The notes: generated by a model not told the origin, from the sequence alone. Shown: positions 16,243 to 26,793, numbered from the stretch's first letter. The stretch is 64,000 nt of DNA from Azomonas macrocytogenes (GCF_014191985.1 NZ_JACHXI010000008.1:1-64000), one strand, 5' to 3'. A program made the numbers and translations.

Positions 16243-18984
16243 TCAGGCAAGAGTGGCCAGCATTTCACGCGCTTCTTGCTGCTGGTTTTCGTTACCCTCA
16301 GCCACGATCTCGTCCAGAATGTCCTTGGCTCCATCCGCATCACCCATCTCGATATAAGCCTTGGCAAGATCCAGCTTGGTGGATGTCTCGTCGGTATCGG
16401 CCAGAAAATCGAAATTGCCATCGAGATCCGCCATCATCGCCGAAGCAGCTATCGATTCCGCTTCAGAATCTGGCCCCGTCGCTGTTTCCTGTTGTTGATC
16501 CAGAGTTCTGCGGAACGCCCCCAGCTCGCTATCGACCTGATCGAGCCGGGCCGCCAGGACATTGGATGATGATTCCTGTACAGCTACTTCATCATCCAAA
16601 GAAAGATCGAAATCGTCTGGCAGTTCGAATGTCGGAGTAGATTCGTCCGAGGTTTCGGAAAGATCAAAATCGAAGCTCAGAGACTTCAGCGCTTCATCGT
16701 TAGGAACAGCCTCGACATCCGGCTTATCAGCAGTCCCATCCAGTTTGTTTTCACCTGCAGGAACAAGCACGGCCGCCGGATCGATCCCAGTATCCAGATC
16801 AAAATCGGCAAGCTGGTCCTGCAACTCGAAGTCAAGAGGTGAATCATCCTTATCGATAGCAATTTGTACCGACTGGGTAACGTTATCGGGGTTTCTATCG
16901 AGCAAAAGCTCCTGACCCAATAACTTGAATTCGCCTGATGGAGTGGCTTCGGATGCACTTGCCCGAGCAATATCCGCCGTATCTGCCCGCATGGCCGAAT
17001 TACCTGTATCGGGTGGAATCTGCTCATCAGGGCCTTGCTTAATCAACTCTTGCTCCAGATGGGGCTCATCCAGCATCGACTCGCCAAATTCGTAGGCACC
17101 GGCAGCAGCACCAGCGCCCACTACAGCCATGGCAGGGAATCTGGATTTGAGATTTGCAATCTCGCTTTCAGCCTTGCCGGCTTTCTGCAGCCTGGCTTCC
17201 TCACGGGCAAAACCTTCGCGATCCCCCCTTTCGGCATGAACTTCCATGAATTTGAGCCGAAGATCACTACGCTCCGGTTCATCCTTCAAGGCCTCCTGCA
17301 AAAGCTCAACTGCCTGGCCGAAGCGTCCATAGGCGATACAGGTGTCGACCTCAGCGAGTACATCCCTCTTGCTTTCCACCACGTGATTTTTATCGCTAAC
17401 CTGATTCTCATCTGGCTGCTCAGGCAGAGGTATAGCAAGAGTATTAGTCAAACTTTTATCGAAATCAGATGAACCATCAGGTTGTCCGTCATCGCTACCT
17501 GTGCTTTCAAGCTCTGAGTCCTTGGCCCTTTTACGGCGAGAAGCCATCAAGCCAAGCAGCAACAAAAGTAGCGCACTACTACCTGTAGCGCCTACCATTA
17601 CCGGGTTCGAAAGAAGTGAGTCCAGAAAGCCTTCATCCTGCGAATAGTCTTCAGTAGCAGAAGGCTTCAGTGGTTGCACGGGCGTCGGCACTGGAGTTGC
17701 CGCCTCGACAGGAGCAGCAAGAGGTTGCAAAGCCCCACCTTCGGCCTGGTTGGGGTCAGGCTGCGCTGCAACTGCCGGTGGAATAGCTGATACAACAGGA
17801 GGGGCATCCTGAGGAGTAAACTGGCTTGACTCTGCTGCAGTTGTAGCCGTGCTTGCCCCTCCCGAAGCGAGTTGCTCCTGGAGTCTGGCCAGTTGGTCGT
17901 CTTTGAGTTGAATGAGGCGCTGTAGCTTATCCTGCTGACTTTGCAGCTCGCTGAGTCGATCTTTCAGCTCGGTATTTTCACGGGTACTTGAATCCAGGCT
18001 TTCCTTTAAAGAAACAAGCTGGTTCTGAGAGGCAATCAGGTCTTTATCCACCCCTTTTTCGCTACCAGCCGTAGAAGTGCCGGCATCGGCAGCAACCAGG
18101 CTAAGATTGTCGGTGGGCACCTTCTCAGCAGAAACACTCTGGTCTACCGGCCGCGGCGTTGCATCCAACTGACGGGCATTGGTTACTCCCCCTGGGCTGT
18201 TGCGCCAGGCGATTCTCTGCTGGCTCACCTCTGCCATCGCCTGGGAAGATGAACGGCTGGCAACCTGCTCGGCCGTAGGCAGGCGTAGTAGCTGTCCGCT
18301 TTTCATACGGTTTATATTGCCGTCGATGAAAGCATCGGGATTGAGATCCAGAATAGCCAGCATGGTTTGCTGTACCGTCCCGCCATGAGGGGATCGCTCC
18401 GCTATATCCCATAACCGATCACGCGGCACAGTACGGTATTCACCAGTTCCTGATCTGGCTGCCTTGGCCGAGGGGGTACCGACAGGACGATTGGCAGCAG
18501 ACGTGGAAGAACTTGCCGATGACCGCCGCGCAGGAGCCGTGACAGGCAATTGTGGAGCGGCCTGCACAGCAGGCTCAGTGGAATATACCGGTGGATCGAG
18601 CAAGAGGGTGTACTCCCTCATGAGGCGACCACTCGGCCACAGGACCTCTACGAGAAGGTTCATGTAGAGCTCACGAACCGCTTTGCTGGAAGTTACTCGT
18701 ATCACCTGCTGGCCGTTGGGTCTCTGCACCGCAACGAACTTCAAGTCACTGAAGAAATAAGGCCGGTCGATCCCTAATCGCTTGAATTCTTCTGGAGAAG
18801 CAAGCCCTGGAACGATTTCACCAGCGCTCAAGCCACGCGCGTCCAGCACCTGGATTTCCGCGACCAATGGTTGGTTCAAGGAGGATTGCAGCTTGAGATC
18901 TCCCAAACTCAGCGCCAGAGCCGCTCCTGGAGCCAGAGTGCTCGCCGCTGCGATTGCCAAGACCAGATTGCGAACCCGAACCAT
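16243..18984 (-). CDS. fimV: FimV motility/polar-organising protein
   Basis: FimV is an inner-membrane peptidoglycan-binding hub needed for type IV pilus assembly and twitching in Pseudomonas. The 913-residue product has a signal peptide (1-25, ending ALALS) and the FimV N-terminal domain. A LysM-like segment follows at about 180-235 (TVPRDRLWDIAERS to SGQLLRLPTAEQV), then a coiled coil (about 318-372) and one transmembrane segment (about 464-483). A very acidic cytoplasmic region ends in a TPR-type motif (TKLDLAKAYIEMGDADGAKD). Length and domain order match P. aeruginosa FimV. It lies between asd and truA as expected. Confidence 0.95.
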   Translation of the reverse strand: MVRVRNLVLAIAAASTLAPGAALALSLGDLKLQSSLNQPLVAEIQVLDARGLSAGEIVPGLASPEEFKRLGIDRPYFFSDLKFVAVQRPNGQQVIRVTSSKAVRELYMNLLVEVLWPSGRLMREYTLLLDPPVYSTEPAVQAAPQLPVTAPARRSSASSSTSAANRPVGTPSAKAARSGTGEYRTVPRDRLWDIAERSPHGGTVQQTMLAILDLNPDAFIDGNINRMKSGQLLRLPTAEQVASRSSSQAMAEVSQQRIAWRNSPGGVTNARQLDATPRPVDQSVSAEKVPTDNLSLVAADAGTSTAGSEKGVDKDLIASQNQLVSLKESLDSSTRENTELKDRLSELQSQQDKLQRLIQLKDDQLARLQEQLASGGASTATTAAESSQFTPQDAPPVVSAIPPAVAAQPDPNQAEGGALQPLAAPVEAATPVPTPVQPLKPSATEDYSQDEGFLDSLLSNPVMVGATGSSALLLLLLGLMASRRKRAKDSELESTGSDDGQPDGSSDFDKSLTNTLAIPLPEQPDENQVSDKNHVVESKRDVLAEVDTCIAYGRFGQAVELLQEALKDEPERSDLRLKFMEVHAERGDREGFAREEARLQKAGKAESEIANLKSRFPAMAVVGAGAAAGAYEFGESMLDEPHLEQELIKQGPDEQIPPDTGNSAMRADTADIARASASEATPSGEFKLLGQELLLDRNPDNVTQSVQIAIDKDDSPLDFELQDQLADFDLDTGIDPAAVLVPAGENKLDGTADKPDVEAVPNDEALKSLSFDFDLSETSDESTPTFELPDDFDLSLDDEVAVQESSSNVLAARLDQVDSELGAFRRTLDQQQETATGPDSEAESIAASAMMADLDGNFDFLADTDETSTKLDLAKAYIEMGDADGAKDILDEIVAEGNENQQQEAREMLATLA

Positions 18985-19015
18985 GATTTTATCCCTTCCG
19001 ATCTTTTCCCGATAA

Positions 19016-19443
19016 ATCGGGAAAACTCCTGCGATTGTTCAAACCTGTGTCGTGGCAACCTTGCTGACCATACGCCATCATGCCGCGTTGCCGATCTGAA
19101 ACCGAGCGTCCCGGCGTAGAACGAAACAAGCCAGAGAAGCAAAAACTCAGGAATTTCATTTAAATTCGGCGACAAGTATCTTTGACGTATAGCGCTTTAT
19201 CAATAAGTTACCTGGCAGTCCGCGGCTCGGAACAGAATCTTTTCACGCAATATTCGACACACTCCGCAAATCGCTACAAGCCACGTCCGGGCATTTGAAC
19301 CCGGTTAGCTTGGCGTTCGTCATGCTTTGCGGTTTTCCCGCAAGATAGCCGCGAAAACTTGTGAAAAACAGAGGGTCAATGAAACGAAAACGCCACGCAT
19401 AAACGTGGCGCTTCCAGGATCACGTCAGATCGATCCGGAAAGG
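19016..19443. other. intergenic region between asd and fimV
   Basis: No gene is visible. It holds the asd terminator at 19383-19411 and presumably the fimV promoter. Some Pseudomonas carry a further small gene here, but I find none. Confidence 0.5.
19383..19411 (-). terminator. rho-independent terminator of asd
   Basis: On the minus strand GCGCCACG, TTTATG, CGTGGCG is followed by TTTTCGTTTC, 33 bases after the asd stop codon. Confidence 0.8.
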
Positions 19444-20556
19444 TTAGCGCTCTAGCAAGATCCGCAGCATCCGCCGCAGTGGCTCGGCAGCTCCCCAGAG
19501 AAGCTGGTCACCGACGGTGAAGGCCCCGAGGAACTGCGCTCCCATGTTCAGTTTGCGCAGGCGACCAACCGGAACGGACAAGGTACCGGTTACCGCTGTC
19601 GGGGTCAGGTCGCGCAGGCTGTCTTCACGATGATTGGGCACCAGCTTGACCCAGGGATTATGCTGGCTGACCAGCCCTTCGATATCAGCGAGCGGAACAT
19701 CCTTGTTCAGCTTGATGGTCAATGCCTGGCTATGGCAGCGCATGGCGCCGATGCGCACGCAGATTCCATCGATCGGAATCGGGCTTTTGAAGCGACCAAG
19801 AATCTTATTGGTCTCGGCCTGCCCTTTCCACTCTTCGCGACTCTGGCCGTTGGGCAGCTCCTTGTCGATATAGGGAATCAGGCTGCCAGCCAATGGCACA
19901 CCGAAATGATCGACCGGGAAAGCCGTATCGCGCTGGGTTTCGGCGACCTTGCGATCGATCTCGAGAATGGCGCTGGCCGGGTCTGCCAGGTCGCCAGCGA
20001 CGGCGGAATTGATCTCTCCCATCTGCCGGATCAGCTCACGCATATTCTGCGCACCGGCGCCACTGGCGGCCTGGTAGGTCATGGCACTCGCCCACTCGAC
20101 CAGGCCAGCTTCGAACAAGCCCCCCAGCGCCATCAGCATCAAACTGACAGTACAGTTGCCGCCAATAAAATTCCGGGTTCCGGCATCCAGCTGACTATCG
20201 ATGAGCTTGCGGTTGACCGGATCGAGCACGATAACCGCATCATCCTGCATGCGCAGTGCAGAAGCCGCGTCAATCCAGTAGCCTTGCCAGCCAGCCTCGC
20301 GCAGCCTGGGGAAGATCTCGTTGGTGTAATCCCCTCCCTGGCAAGTCAGGATCACATCAAGGCTTTTCAAATCTTCGATGCTGTAGGCATCTTTCAACGC
20401 GGCAGTGTCCTTGCCGATGGCTGGCCCCTGGCCGCCGACATTGGACGTCGTGAAGAACACCGGCTCGATCAGGTCGAAATCCCGCTCATCCAGCATTCGC
20501 TGCATGAGCACGGAGCCGACCATACCGCGCCAACCGATCAGACCTACGCGTTTCAT
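19444..20556 (-). CDS. asd: aspartate-semialdehyde dehydrogenase Asd
   Basis: Asd reduces aspartyl phosphate to aspartate semialdehyde, feeding Lys/DAP, Met and Thr synthesis. The 370-residue product has the NADP loop [18 protein letters not shown], the catalytic cysteine in [18 protein letters not shown], and the substrate-binding [16 protein letters not shown]. It is of the gammaproteobacterial GWRGMVGS type. The gene follows leuB with a 53-base gap on the same strand, and a strong terminator follows it. Confidence 0.97.
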   Translation of the reverse strand: MKRVGLIGWRGMVGSVLMQRMLDERDFDLIEPVFFTTSNVGGQGPAIGKDTAALKDAYSIEDLKSLDVILTCQGGDYTNEIFPRLREAGWQGYWIDAASALRMQDDAVIVLDPVNRKLIDSQLDAGTRNFIGGNCTVSLMLMALGGLFEAGLVEWASAMTYQAASGAGAQNMRELIRQMGEINSAVAGDLADPASAILEIDRKVAETQRDTAFPVDHFGVPLAGSLIPYIDKELPNGQSREEWKGQAETNKILGRFKSPIPIDGICVRIGAMRCHSQALTIKLNKDVPLADIEGLVSQHNPWVKLVPNHREDSLRDLTPTAVTGTLSVPVGRLRKLNMGAQFLGAFTVGDQLLWGAAEPLRRMLRILLER

Positions 20557-20609
20557 TGCTGCTACCTATCAAAAATATGGCCCGAACCTTATGGCGCGGG
20601 CCGAAAAGA

Positions 20610-21704
20610 TTACAACTTCGCGAGTGCAGCGACCACTGCATCGCCCATCTCACGGGTGCTGACCTTGCTGTAGCCTTCGGACCAGATATCGCCAGTACGC
20701 AAGCCCTGGTCGAGTACATCGCTGACCGCCTGCTCGACAGCATCAGCCGCTGCCGTCTGGGCAAAGCTGTAGCGCAGCATCATCGACATGGAAAGAATGG
20801 TGGCCAGCGGATTGGCCAGGCCCTTGCCGGCAATATCCGGCGCCGAGCCGTGGCAAGGCTCGTACATGCCCTTGTTGTTCGCATCGAGCGATGCCGAAGG
20901 CAGCATGCCGATGGAGCCGGTGAGCATGGAAGCCTCATCCGACAGGATGTCGCCGAACATGTTGTCGGTGACGATCACATCGAACTGCTTGGGCGCACGG
21001 ACCAGTTGCATGGCGGCGTTGTCCACGTACATATGCGACAACTCGACATCCGGGTAATCCTTAGCCACCTGCTCGACCACTTCGCGCCAGAGTTGGCTCG
21101 ATTCAAGCACGTTGGCCTTGTCCACCGAGCAAAGCTTCTTGTTGCGCAAACGGGCCATGTCGAAACCGACCTTGGCGATGCGCCGAATTTCACTTTCGCT
21201 ATAAGGCAAGGTGTCCAGGGACAGACGCTCGCCATTTTCGAGAACACGCGTTTCGCGCGGCTTGCCGAAGTAGATGCCGCCGGTCAACTCGCGAACGATC
21301 AGGATATCCAGCCCGGAGACGATCTCCGGTTTCAAGCTGGAGGCATCAGCCAGCTGCGGATAGAGAATGGCCGGGCGCAGGTTGCCAAACAGACCGAGCT
21401 GTGCACGAATTTTCAATAGCCCGCGCTCAGGGCGGATATCACGTTCCAGTTTGTCCCACTTCGGTCCGCCAACGGCTCCCAGCAGTACGGCATCTGCCTG
21501 GCGCGCCCGCTCCAGCGTCTCGTCGGCCAGCGGTACGCCGTACTTGTCGATGGCAGCACCACCCAACTCATCGAAGATCAGCTCGAAACCGAGCTGGTAC
21601 TTGTCGTTGGCCAGGCGCATCACCTTGATCGCTTCAGCCATGATTTCCGGACCGATACCATCGCCAGGGAGGATCAGAATCGATTTTGCCATGTTGTTGC
21701 CCAT
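20610..21704 (-). CDS. leuB: 3-isopropylmalate dehydrogenase LeuB
   Basis: LeuB oxidises and decarboxylates 3-isopropylmalate in leucine synthesis, using NAD and Mg/Mn. The 364-residue product shows [14 protein letters not shown], the substrate arginines of [22 protein letters not shown], and the metal-binding signature [20 protein letters not shown]. The start at 21704 (MGNNMAKS) has an AAGGA five bases upstream. The internal ATG at 21692 (MAKSILIL) matches the usual family start, so either could be used. It is downstream of leuCD, separated by a hairpin-bearing 113-base gap. Confidence 0.96.
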   Translation of the reverse strand: MGNNMAKSILILPGDGIGPEIMAEAIKVMRLANDKYQLGFELIFDELGGAAIDKYGVPLADETLERARQADAVLLGAVGGPKWDKLERDIRPERGLLKIRAQLGLFGNLRPAILYPQLADASSLKPEIVSGLDILIVRELTGGIYFGKPRETRVLENGERLSLDTLPYSESEIRRIAKVGFDMARLRNKKLCSVDKANVLESSQLWREVVEQVAKDYPDVELSHMYVDNAAMQLVRAPKQFDVIVTDNMFGDILSDEASMLTGSIGMLPSASLDANNKGMYEPCHGSAPDIAGKGLANPLATILSMSMMLRYSFAQTAAADAVEQAVSDVLDQGLRTGDIWSEGYSKVSTREMGDAVVAALAKL

Positions 21705-21763
21705 AGTCCTTGAGTGAGTAGCTTATGAACCGGCTGGATTTTCTTCGCTGGAGACTGAAGGGT

Positions 21764-21806
21764 GAAGCTGAACGAACAAGCCTCTCTGCCCTCTTCGTTC
21801 AGCTTT
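21764..21806. repeat. intercistronic inverted repeat leuD-leuB
   Basis: GAAGCTGAACGAA (21764-21776) is the inverse complement of TTCGTTCAGCTTTC (21793-21806) apart from one end base, with a 16-base pyrimidine-rich loop. There is no T-run, so it is more likely an mRNA-stabilising or processing stem than a full terminator. Confidence 0.5.
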
Positions 21807-21817
21807 CAGCTCCACTT

Positions 21818-22465
21818 TTATCGGATCGCCCCGAACAACCAAGGACTGCTCTGGCGATACCGTTCTTCGAAGGTTTTGATCGAATCGGCATCCTGCAGGG
21901 TCAGGCCGATATCGTCCAGCCCATTAAGCAGGCAATGCTTGCGAAAGGCATCAATGTCAAAGGCATACTGCTGGCCATCCGGGCGGGTCACCGTTTGCGC
22001 GGCCAGATCGACGGCAAGGTGATAGCCTTCCTGCGCCTGGCACTGCTTGAACAGCTCGTCGACTTGCGCTTCTGCAAGAACGATGGGCAGCAAGCCGTTC
22101 TTGAAGCTGTTGTTGAAGAAGATATCGGCGAAGCTCGGCGCGATGACGGCGCGAAAACCATACTCATCCAATGCCCAAGGTGCATGCTCGCGGCTCGAAC
22201 CACAACCGAAGTTTTCCCGGGCAAGCAACACGCTGGCCCCCTGATAGCGGGGAGCGTTGAGGATGAAATCCTGGTTCAGCGGACGCTTGGAGCAATCCTG
22301 CCCAGGCTGGCCGATATCCAGGTAACGCCATTCGTCGAACAGATTGGGACCGAAGCCGGTCCGCTTGATCGACTTCAGAAATTGCTTGGGGATGATCTGA
22401 TCGGTATCGACGTTGGCCCGGTCCAGTGGCAGCACAAGACCATCATGTTGGGTAAAGGCTTTCAT
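21818..22465 (-). CDS. leuD: 3-isopropylmalate dehydratase small subunit LeuD
   Basis: LeuD is the swivel-domain subunit of isopropylmalate isomerase. The 215-residue product starts [20 protein letters not shown] and contains [20 protein letters not shown], the aconitase-swivel signature for substrate binding. It starts 1 base after the leuC stop codon, so the two are almost certainly translationally coupled and assemble as a LeuCD heterodimer. Confidence 0.97.
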   Translation of the reverse strand: MKAFTQHDGLVLPLDRANVDTDQIIPKQFLKSIKRTGFGPNLFDEWRYLDIGQPGQDCSKRPLNQDFILNAPRYQGASVLLARENFGCGSSREHAPWALDEYGFRAVIAPSFADIFFNNSFKNGLLPIVLAEAQVDELFKQCQAQEGYHLAVDLAAQTVTRPDGQQYAFDIDAFRKHCLLNGLDDIGLTLQDADSIKTFEERYRQSSPWLFGAIR

Positions 22466-22466
22466 C

Positions 22467-23897
22467 TCAGACTCCTTGGCTCAACAGTTCACGTACATCG
22501 ACGAAATGACCGGTCACTGCCGCCGCCGCAGCCATCGCCGGGCTGACCAGGTGAGTACGCCCACCAGCGCCTTGACGCCCTTCGAAGTTGCGATTGGAAG
22601 TGGAAGCGCAATGCTCGCCGCTGCCCAGCTTGTCCGCATTCATTGCCAGACACATGGAACAACCCGGCTCACGCCACTCAAAGCCAGCTTCGGTGAATAT
22701 CTTGTCCAACCCTTCGGCTTCAGCCTGTGCCTTGACCAGACCGGAACCTGGCACCACCAGTGCCTGCTTGACGGTTTGTGCAACTTTACGCCCTTTTGCC
22801 ACTTCGGCAGCGGCCCGCAAGTCTTCGATACGCGAGTTGGTGCAGGAACCAATGAATACTCGATCCAGCCTGATCTCGGTGATCGGCTGGTTGGCAGCCA
22901 ACCCCATGTACTTCAACGCGCGCTGGATGGAATCACGCTTGACCGGATCGGCTTCGGCAGACGGATCGGGCACACGCTCATCCACGGCCAGGACCATTTC
23001 AGGAGAGGTTCCCCAACTGACTTGCGGGCGGATGTCTTCAGCCTTCAGCTCGATCACCTTATCGAAATGTGCATCCGGGTCGGACACCAACGTTTGCCAC
23101 TGAGCGACCGCGCGCTGCCAATGTTCGCTCTTGGGAGCGAATGGCCGGCCTTCGACATACGCGATGGTTTTTTCGTCCACCGCGACCATGCCAACCCGGG
23201 CACCGGCTTCGATGGCCATATTGCATAAGGTCATGCGCCCTTCCATGGACATATCACGAATGGCGCTACCGGCGAATTCCAGGGCATGGCCGGTGCCACC
23301 CGCCGTACCGATCCGGCCGATAATGGCAAGCACTACATCCTTGGCCGTAACACCAGTCGAAAGATGCCCCTCGACGCACACCTGCATGTTCTTCATTTTC
23401 TTGGCTACCAGGCACTGGGTCGCCAGTACATGCTCGACCTCGGACGTTCCGATGCCATGGGCCAGGGCACCGAAAGCGCCATGGGTCGAGGTATGCGAAT
23501 CACCGCAGACGACCGTCATACCCGGTAAAGTCGCACCCTGCTCCGGGCTGATCACATGGACGATACCCTGGCGCTCATCGTTCATCTTGAATTCGAGAAT
23601 GCCAAAGTGATCGCAGTTTTCGTCCAAAGTCTGGACCTGGAGGCGCGAAACCGCGTCGGCAATGGCCTCGACACCATCCTTGCGATCAGGACTGGTGGGC
23701 ACATTGTGATCCGGAGTCGCGATATTCGCATCGATACGCCAAGGCTTGCGGCTGGCCAGACGCAAGCCTTCAAAGGCTTGCGGTGAAGTCACTTCGTGAA
23801 GAATATGGCGGTCGATATAGATCAGCGACGAACCATCGTCACGCCGCTTCACTTCATGCATATCCCAAAGCTTGTCGTAGAGTGTTTTGCCAGCCAT
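22467..23897 (-). CDS. leuC: 3-isopropylmalate dehydratase large subunit LeuC
   Basis: LeuC carries the [4Fe-4S] cluster of isopropylmalate isomerase. The product is about 476 residues from the ATG at 23897 ([16 protein letters not shown]), preferred over 23912 because GAGGAAC lies 8 bases upstream. The cluster cysteines are in [16 protein letters not shown] and in [33 protein letters not shown] is the aconitase signature. A LysR gene is divergent, with a 200-base shared control region. Confidence 0.97.
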   Translation of the reverse strand: MAGKTLYDKLWDMHEVKRRDDGSSLIYIDRHILHEVTSPQAFEGLRLASRKPWRIDANIATPDHNVPTSPDRKDGVEAIADAVSRLQVQTLDENCDHFGILEFKMNDERQGIVHVISPEQGATLPGMTVVCGDSHTSTHGAFGALAHGIGTSEVEHVLATQCLVAKKMKNMQVCVEGHLSTGVTAKDVVLAIIGRIGTAGGTGHALEFAGSAIRDMSMEGRMTLCNMAIEAGARVGMVAVDEKTIAYVEGRPFAPKSEHWQRAVAQWQTLVSDPDAHFDKVIELKAEDIRPQVSWGTSPEMVLAVDERVPDPSAEADPVKRDSIQRALKYMGLAANQPITEIRLDRVFIGSCTNSRIEDLRAAAEVAKGRKVAQTVKQALVVPGSGLVKAQAEAEGLDKIFTEAGFEWREPGCSMCLAMNADKLGSGEHCASTSNRNFEGRQGAGGRTHLVSPAMAAAAAVTGHFVDVRELLSQGV

Positions 23898-24101
23898 CGG
23901 ACTGTTCCTCATCAGCGTTTTTTATTACCTGAATCGTCGATACAGGTCAGGCTAAGGTAGCGATGCTAGGGGCTTGCCAGTGATAACTCAAATTCATATT
24001 TTTTATTCAAACGATTCCATTCAGGAATCCCGATTCAGCCAAAGTAAAGTGGCAGGCCTTCACCAAGATGGCCACTCTCCGCTCAAGAAGAGGGATAACC
24101 T
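23898..24101. promoter_or_regulatory. divergent control region leuC / lysR
   Basis: The 204 bases between divergent leuC and the LysR gene contain an AT-rich core around 23988-24013 (AATTCATATTTTTTATTC). Both promoters and any LysR site should be here. No clear T-N11-A operator can be named by eye. Confidence 0.45.
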
Positions 24102-24974
24102 GTGGACCTGGCCAGCCTTAATGCCTTTATCGCTGTAGTCGAAACCGGCAGTTTTTCGCTGGCAGCCGAGCGTCTGCACCTGACACAACCAGCCGTAAGC
24201 AAACGTATTGCCGCACTTGAACAGCAGCTCGATACGCGCCTGTTCGATCGCCTCGGGCGGGAAATCGGTCTGACCGAAGCCGGCCGCGCCCTACTGCCAC
24301 GTGCCTACCAGATTCTCAACGTACTGGACGATACTCGTCGTGCCCTAAATAACCTGCACAGTGCTGTCAGCGGTCGGCTGACTCTGGCTACCAGCCACCA
24401 TATCGGCTTGCATCGTTTACCTTCCTTATTACGCAGCTTCACCCAGGCTTATCCTCAGGTCGCGCTGGATATCCACTTTCTCGATTCGGAAGTCGCTTAC
24501 GAAGAAATCCTGCATGGCCGCGCCGAATTGGCCGTGATAACCCTCGCACCCCAGACCACACTGCCGATCAAAGCCATCGAAGTATGGGAAGACCCGCTGG
24601 ATTTTGTTGCCGCGCCAGAACATCCCCTGGCCCGTAACGAGCAGACAACCCTAGCGGACATTGCACGCTACCCGGCAGTCTTTCCTGGCAGCAATACCTT
24701 TACCCATACCATTGTGCGGCGCCTGTTCGAGGCTGAAGGGCTGGCACCGAATATCGCCATGAGCACCAATTATCTGGAGACGATCAAGATGATGGTTTCC
24801 ATCGGCCTCGCCTGGAGCATACTGCCGCGAACCATGCTGGACGAACAGGTCGTACGCTTGCAGCTATCGGGACCTCAACTGAAGCGCCAACTGGGCTACA
24901 TCCTGCATACCGAGCGTACGCTGTCCAATGCGGCAAGGGCCTTTATGGCTCTGCTCGATGCACAGAGAAAATAG
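24102..24974 (+). CDS. LysR-type transcriptional regulator
   Basis: The 290-residue product has the LysR winged helix-turn-helix at about 1-60 (LNAFIAVVETGSFSLAAERL, then LTQPAVSKRIAALEQQLDTR). A periplasmic-binding-like effector domain follows (about 90-285). The start is GTG at 24102 behind GAAGAGGGATAACCT. It is divergent from leuC, the arrangement seen in pseudomonads, and may control leuCDB or respond to a branched-chain intermediate; that role is inference. A hairpin terminator follows. Confidence 0.92.
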   Translation: MDLASLNAFIAVVETGSFSLAAERLHLTQPAVSKRIAALEQQLDTRLFDRLGREIGLTEAGRALLPRAYQILNVLDDTRRALNNLHSAVSGRLTLATSHHIGLHRLPSLLRSFTQAYPQVALDIHFLDSEVAYEEILHGRAELAVITLAPQTTLPIKAIEVWEDPLDFVAAPEHPLARNEQTTLADIARYPAVFPGSNTFTHTIVRRLFEAEGLAPNIAMSTNYLETIKMMVSIGLAWSILPRTMLDEQVVRLQLSGPQLKRQLGYILHTERTLSNAARAFMALLDAQRK

Positions 24975-24987
24975 TGAACCCAGAAAC

Positions 24988-25014
24988 GGACAAGGGGCGC
25001 CAAGCGCCCCTTGT
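24988..25014. terminator. hairpin between lysR and hsp20
   Basis: ACAAGGGGCGC, CAA, GCGCCCCTTGT is a perfect 11-bp stem between convergent genes; likely bidirectional. Confidence 0.7.
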
Positions 25015-25040
25015 TCACTGCATATCGCTAAGAAATGGTG

Positions 25041-25484
25041 TCAGCTTTCCAGCGCAGGTCTTTCGCCATTGATCGGGATGCGTTTAGGTTTGGCTTCTTC
25101 CGGAACGATCCGCTCCAGGTCGATATTCAACAAACCGTTGACCAAGGATGCATTGCGAACCTCGATGTGATCGGCCAGGCGGAACGAGAGCTTGAAAGCA
25201 CGCTGGGCGATACCTTGATGAAGGTAGGTTACCTCCTTCGCCTCGCTTTCACGCTTGCCGCCACTGACGGTCAGTACACCGCGCTCGACCTGCAGACCCA
25301 GGTCCGCATTATCGAAACCAGCAACTGCAACCACAATGCGGTACAGCCCATCGCCACGCCTCTCAACGTTGTAGGGTGGATATGTGCTGCCGCTATCGTT
25401 GCGCAGGGCAGACTCGAACAGATCATTGAAACGATCGAAACCGATGGATTGACGAAACAGTGGAGCCATAGGGAAAGCTGTCAT
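25041..25484 (-). CDS. ibpA: small heat-shock protein (IbpA/Hsp20 family)
   Basis: The 147-residue product is an IbpA-type holdase that binds unfolding proteins in the cytoplasm. APLFRQSIGFDRFNDLFESA is the typical N-terminus. The alpha-crystallin domain spans about 35-125, with YPPYNVERRGDGLYRIVVAV and the family motif AFKLSFRLADHIEV. The end NIDLERIVPEEAKPKRIPI includes the IEI-like assembly tail. The ATG at 25484 is chosen because AGGAGA lies 7 bases upstream; the longer frame from 25517 would run through the thermometer leader. It is preceded by a sigma-32 promoter. Confidence 0.94.
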   Translation of the reverse strand: MTAFPMAPLFRQSIGFDRFNDLFESALRNDSGSTYPPYNVERRGDGLYRIVVAVAGFDNADLGLQVERGVLTVSGGKRESEAKEVTYLHQGIAQRAFKLSFRLADHIEVRNASLVNGLLNIDLERIVPEEAKPKRIPINGERPALES

Positions 25485-25491
25485 TTTCAAT

Positions 25492-25550
25492 CTCCTGAAC
25501 ATCAGCGAGTCAGTCATTGCGGGACCCGATTTTCGGCATCCCGTATCCCA
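25492..25550 (-). promoter_or_regulatory. ROSE-like RNA thermometer in the hsp20 leader
   Basis: Just before the gene the leader reads UCGCU (complement of 25504-25508), a short loop, then the Shine-Dalgarno AGGAG (25492-25496). The UYGCU/AGGA pairing with one G opposite G is the hallmark of ROSE elements that melt on heat shock. An upstream hairpin (GGGATGCCGAAAATCGGGTCCC region) precedes it, as in ROSE leaders. The fold itself was judged by eye. Confidence 0.65.
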
Positions 25551-25551
25551 G

Positions 25552-25579
25552 AAATAGGGGCTCGCTTGTGGCTTTCAAG
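25552..25579 (-). promoter_or_regulatory. sigma-32 heat-shock promoter of hsp20
   Basis: On the minus strand CTTGAAA (25579-25573) is followed 12 bases later by CCCCTATTT (25560-25552), close to the RpoH consensus CTTGAAA-N11/16-CCCCATNT. Confidence 0.8.
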
Positions 25580-25597
25580 AGCTGAGATCGAGAACTT

Positions 25598-26578
25598 TCA
25601 ACAAACAGCTAAAGGCGATACGCCTCTGCGTACCGACTGTTCTGCAAGCAAAGAGTCGATCCGGGCGCAATCATTTTCCCGTCGAATCATCTCGAACAAT
25701 TCGAGCGCTTGCGGGTAATTTCGCGCCAACATGCCAAGCCATTGTTTGAGTCGCCCCGGCATGTAACGCGGATCGAGCTTCTGTCTGGTCTGGCACCAGA
25801 AATCGGCCAGCATGGGCTGCACGGATTGCCAGCCCATTTCATCCACCGGCTGCCCCCGGCTGGCTGCAGCGATCTGCCAAGCCAGATCGGGACGCGAGAC
25901 CAACCCTCGCCCCAGCATGATGTTTTCCACCCCACTGACCACCCGACAACGTCGCCAATCGTCCAGGCTCCAGATATCGCCATTGGCATAGACCGGGATC
26001 GGCACTACATCCTGAATACGGGCAACCCATTCCCAGTGAGCCGGGGGTCGATAGCCTTCGATTCTGGTCCGTGCATGTACGACCAGAAACGCCGCCCCGC
26101 CCTCACTCAAGGCCTGCGCACACTCCACGGCCTGGTCTGGAGACTCATAGCCCAGGCGCATCTTTGCCGTCACCGGAATATGCCTGGGCACGGCACGACG
26201 CACTTCGCACACAATGGCATGCAGCAACGCCGGCTCCTTCAACAGCACCGCACCACCACGCGACTTGTTCACCGTCTTGGTCGGGCAACCGAAATTGAGA
26301 TCGACGACCGGAGCGCCGAGCGAGGCAGCAAATGCGGCATTCTCAGCCAGGAGCACCGGGTCGGAACCCAGCAACTGCACATGTACCGGCACACCGGAAC
26401 GAGTCATGGCCTCTCGCTCCAATTCCGGCACCAGCTTGTGGAAACTACTCTCGGGCAAGAGTCGATCAGTTATCCGGATAAACTCCGTCACGCACCAATC
26501 GATACCACCAGTACGGGTCAGCACATCGCGCAGCACCCCATCGACCAGGCCTTCCATGGGCGCCAAAGCAATTTTCAT
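25598..26578 (-). CDS. dusC: tRNA-dihydrouridine(16) synthase DusC
   Basis: DusC reduces U16 in the tRNA D-loop using FMN and NADPH. The 326-residue TIM-barrel product begins [20 protein letters not shown]. The catalytic cysteine is in [22 protein letters not shown]-binding residues are expected at [14 protein letters not shown] and YANGDIWS. The EFIRIT segment near residue 33 points to DusC over DusA/DusB. A 34-codon membrane-protein gene lies upstream on the same strand. Confidence 0.93.
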   Translation of the reverse strand: MKIALAPMEGLVDGVLRDVLTRTGGIDWCVTEFIRITDRLLPESSFHKLVPELEREAMTRSGVPVHVQLLGSDPVLLAENAAFAASLGAPVVDLNFGCPTKTVNKSRGGAVLLKEPALLHAIVCEVRRAVPRHIPVTAKMRLGYESPDQAVECAQALSEGGAAFLVVHARTRIEGYRPPAHWEWVARIQDVVPIPVYANGDIWSLDDWRRCRVVSGVENIMLGRGLVSRPDLAWQIAAASRGQPVDEMGWQSVQPMLADFWCQTRQKLDPRYMPGRLKQWLGMLARNYPQALELFEMIRRENDCARIDSLLAEQSVRRGVSPLAVC

Positions 26579-26688
26579 CGACAGCAGTCTCGACAGCGTG
26601 AAAGATCACCCAAAATACATGGGCAACCACGATTGAACAGCCTGGAATGGCAACGATTCGAGCAAATGGAAGCGGATCTGGCCGACAA

Positions 26689-26793
26689 TCAAAGCCAGCG
26701 TTCCCCGACCAGCCAGATTGTCGTCATCGATACCAGAACTAACAGGATAGCCAGCCACAAGCTTATGACTTCATCGTCCTTACCCGATGGCAT
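26689..26793 (-). CDS. 34-residue single-pass membrane peptide
   Basis: An ATG at 26793 follows the excellent ribosome site AGGAGG (spacing about 5) and opens a 34-codon frame. The frame reads MPSGKDDEVISLW, then a hydrophobic stretch of about 17 residues (LAILLVLVSMTTIWLV), then GERWL. A polar, acidic N-terminus plus one membrane segment is typical of small inner-membrane peptides. It lies 110 bases upstream of dusC on the same strand, perhaps co-transcribed. I do not recognise a family; the ribosome site and composition make it a believable gene. Confidence 0.55.
   Translation of the reverse strand: MPSGKDDEVISLWLAILLVLVSMTTIWLVGERWL

Noticed and set aside
19630-20673. 347-codon plus-strand frame over asd
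   Set aside because: It is an antisense shadow created by high third-position G+C in asd.
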